A stretch of 12,055 bases of DNA from JAFCEV01 sp964473005 (GTDB lineage: Archaea > Nanobdellota > Nanobdellia > Pacearchaeales > GW2011-AR1): assembly GCA_964473005.1 (NCBI GenBank), contig CAYYME010000019.1, positions 1 to 12,055 of the forward strand. The letters run 5' to 3'. Of the stretch, positions 11,912-12,055 are shown in pieces. A program made the position numbers and the translations under genes. Under the pieces are notes generated by a model. The model was not told the DNA's origin. It ran no database searches and was given only the letters and a program-made list of their open reading frames with translations. How positions within the stretch are numbered: position 1 is the stretch's first letter; each line of letters opens with the position of its first letter.

Positions 11912-12055
11912 ATGCCGCTTAAAAAAACACACAAACGTAAAAAATCATCAAGAATGCATGGAAGAAAAATGGGAACTCACGGCTGGGGCTCAAGAAAACA
12001 GCACAGAAGCTCAGGAAACAAGGGAGGAAAAGGCATGTCAGGAACAGGTAAAAGA
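11912..12055 (+). CDS. rpl15: Ribosomal protein uL15, N-terminal fragment
   Basis: The first 48 codons of uL15, running off the window end. The archaeal N-terminus is visible: a basic leader (3–19) with KKTHKRKKSSRMHGRK, then GTHGWGSRKQHRSSG (21–35), the family's T-H-G-W-G motif, and GNKGGKGMSGTG (35–46). It starts one base after the preceding 126-aa ORF (TAAaATG). In archaea secY normally follows uL15, outside this window. Confidence 0.93.
   Translation, partial: MPLKKTHKRKKSSRMHGRKMGTHGWGSRKQHRSSGNKGGKGMSGTGKR

Overview
The window is an almost gap-free, single-strand (+) archaeal ribosomal-protein superoperon (S10–spc type). It starts inside uL3 and ends inside uL15. The order uL3–uL4–uL23–uL2–uS19–uL22–uS3–uL29–aIF1–uS17–uL14–uL24–eS4–uL5–uS14–uS8–uL6–eL32–eL19–uL18–uS5–uL30–uL15 is archaeal: eS4, eL32, eL19 and the initiation factor aIF1 sit at their archaeal positions and bacterial uL16 is absent. 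A/T-rich, lysine-rich coding sequence, compact uL18 and uL30, very tight packing and an N-terminally extended zinc uS14 suggest a small-genome DPANN lineage (Woesearchaeota/Pacearchaeota-like). That placement is inference, not proof.

Layout: 1–2836 holds the uL3 tail, uL4, a DEDDh exonuclease, uL23, an unknown 82-aa ORF and uL2. 2850–5137 holds uS19, uL22, a small membrane protein, uS3, an 84-aa Cys/His protein and uL29. 5139–8366 holds aIF1, uS17, uL14, uL24, eS4, uL5, uS14 and uS8. 8368–12055 holds a 58-aa two-helix membrane protein, uL6, eL32, eL19, uL18, uS5, uL30, an unknown 126-aa ORF and the start of uL15. No stretch longer than 23 bases is non-coding, and I saw no promoter, terminator, tRNA, CRISPR or insertion sequence. 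Promoter and terminator must lie outside the window.

The unusual content is six non-ribosomal genes lodged at junctions of the otherwise conserved order: 987–1643, 1888–2136, 3838–4089, 4738–4992, 8368–8544 and 11530–11910. All point with the operon and fit its start/stop coupling, and most look poorer in G+C than neighbouring ribosomal genes. They would be co-transcribed with, and probably translationally coupled to, some of the most highly expressed genes of the cell. One is recognisable (a DnaQ-like 3'-5' exonuclease), two are small membrane proteins, one is a probable metal-binding protein and two are unrecognised.

Translation architecture is also regular. Of 28 gene junctions, 11 are 4-base ATGA overlaps and 9 have the form TAAaATG (a tenth is TAAcATG). 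Every TGA stop lies in an ATGA overlap, every other stop is TAA, and TAG is not used. Few starts have a convincing Shine–Dalgarno sequence, so termination–reinitiation is the likely mode. RNase P protein Rpp29 (rnp1), which often sits between aIF1 and uS17 in archaea, is not there.
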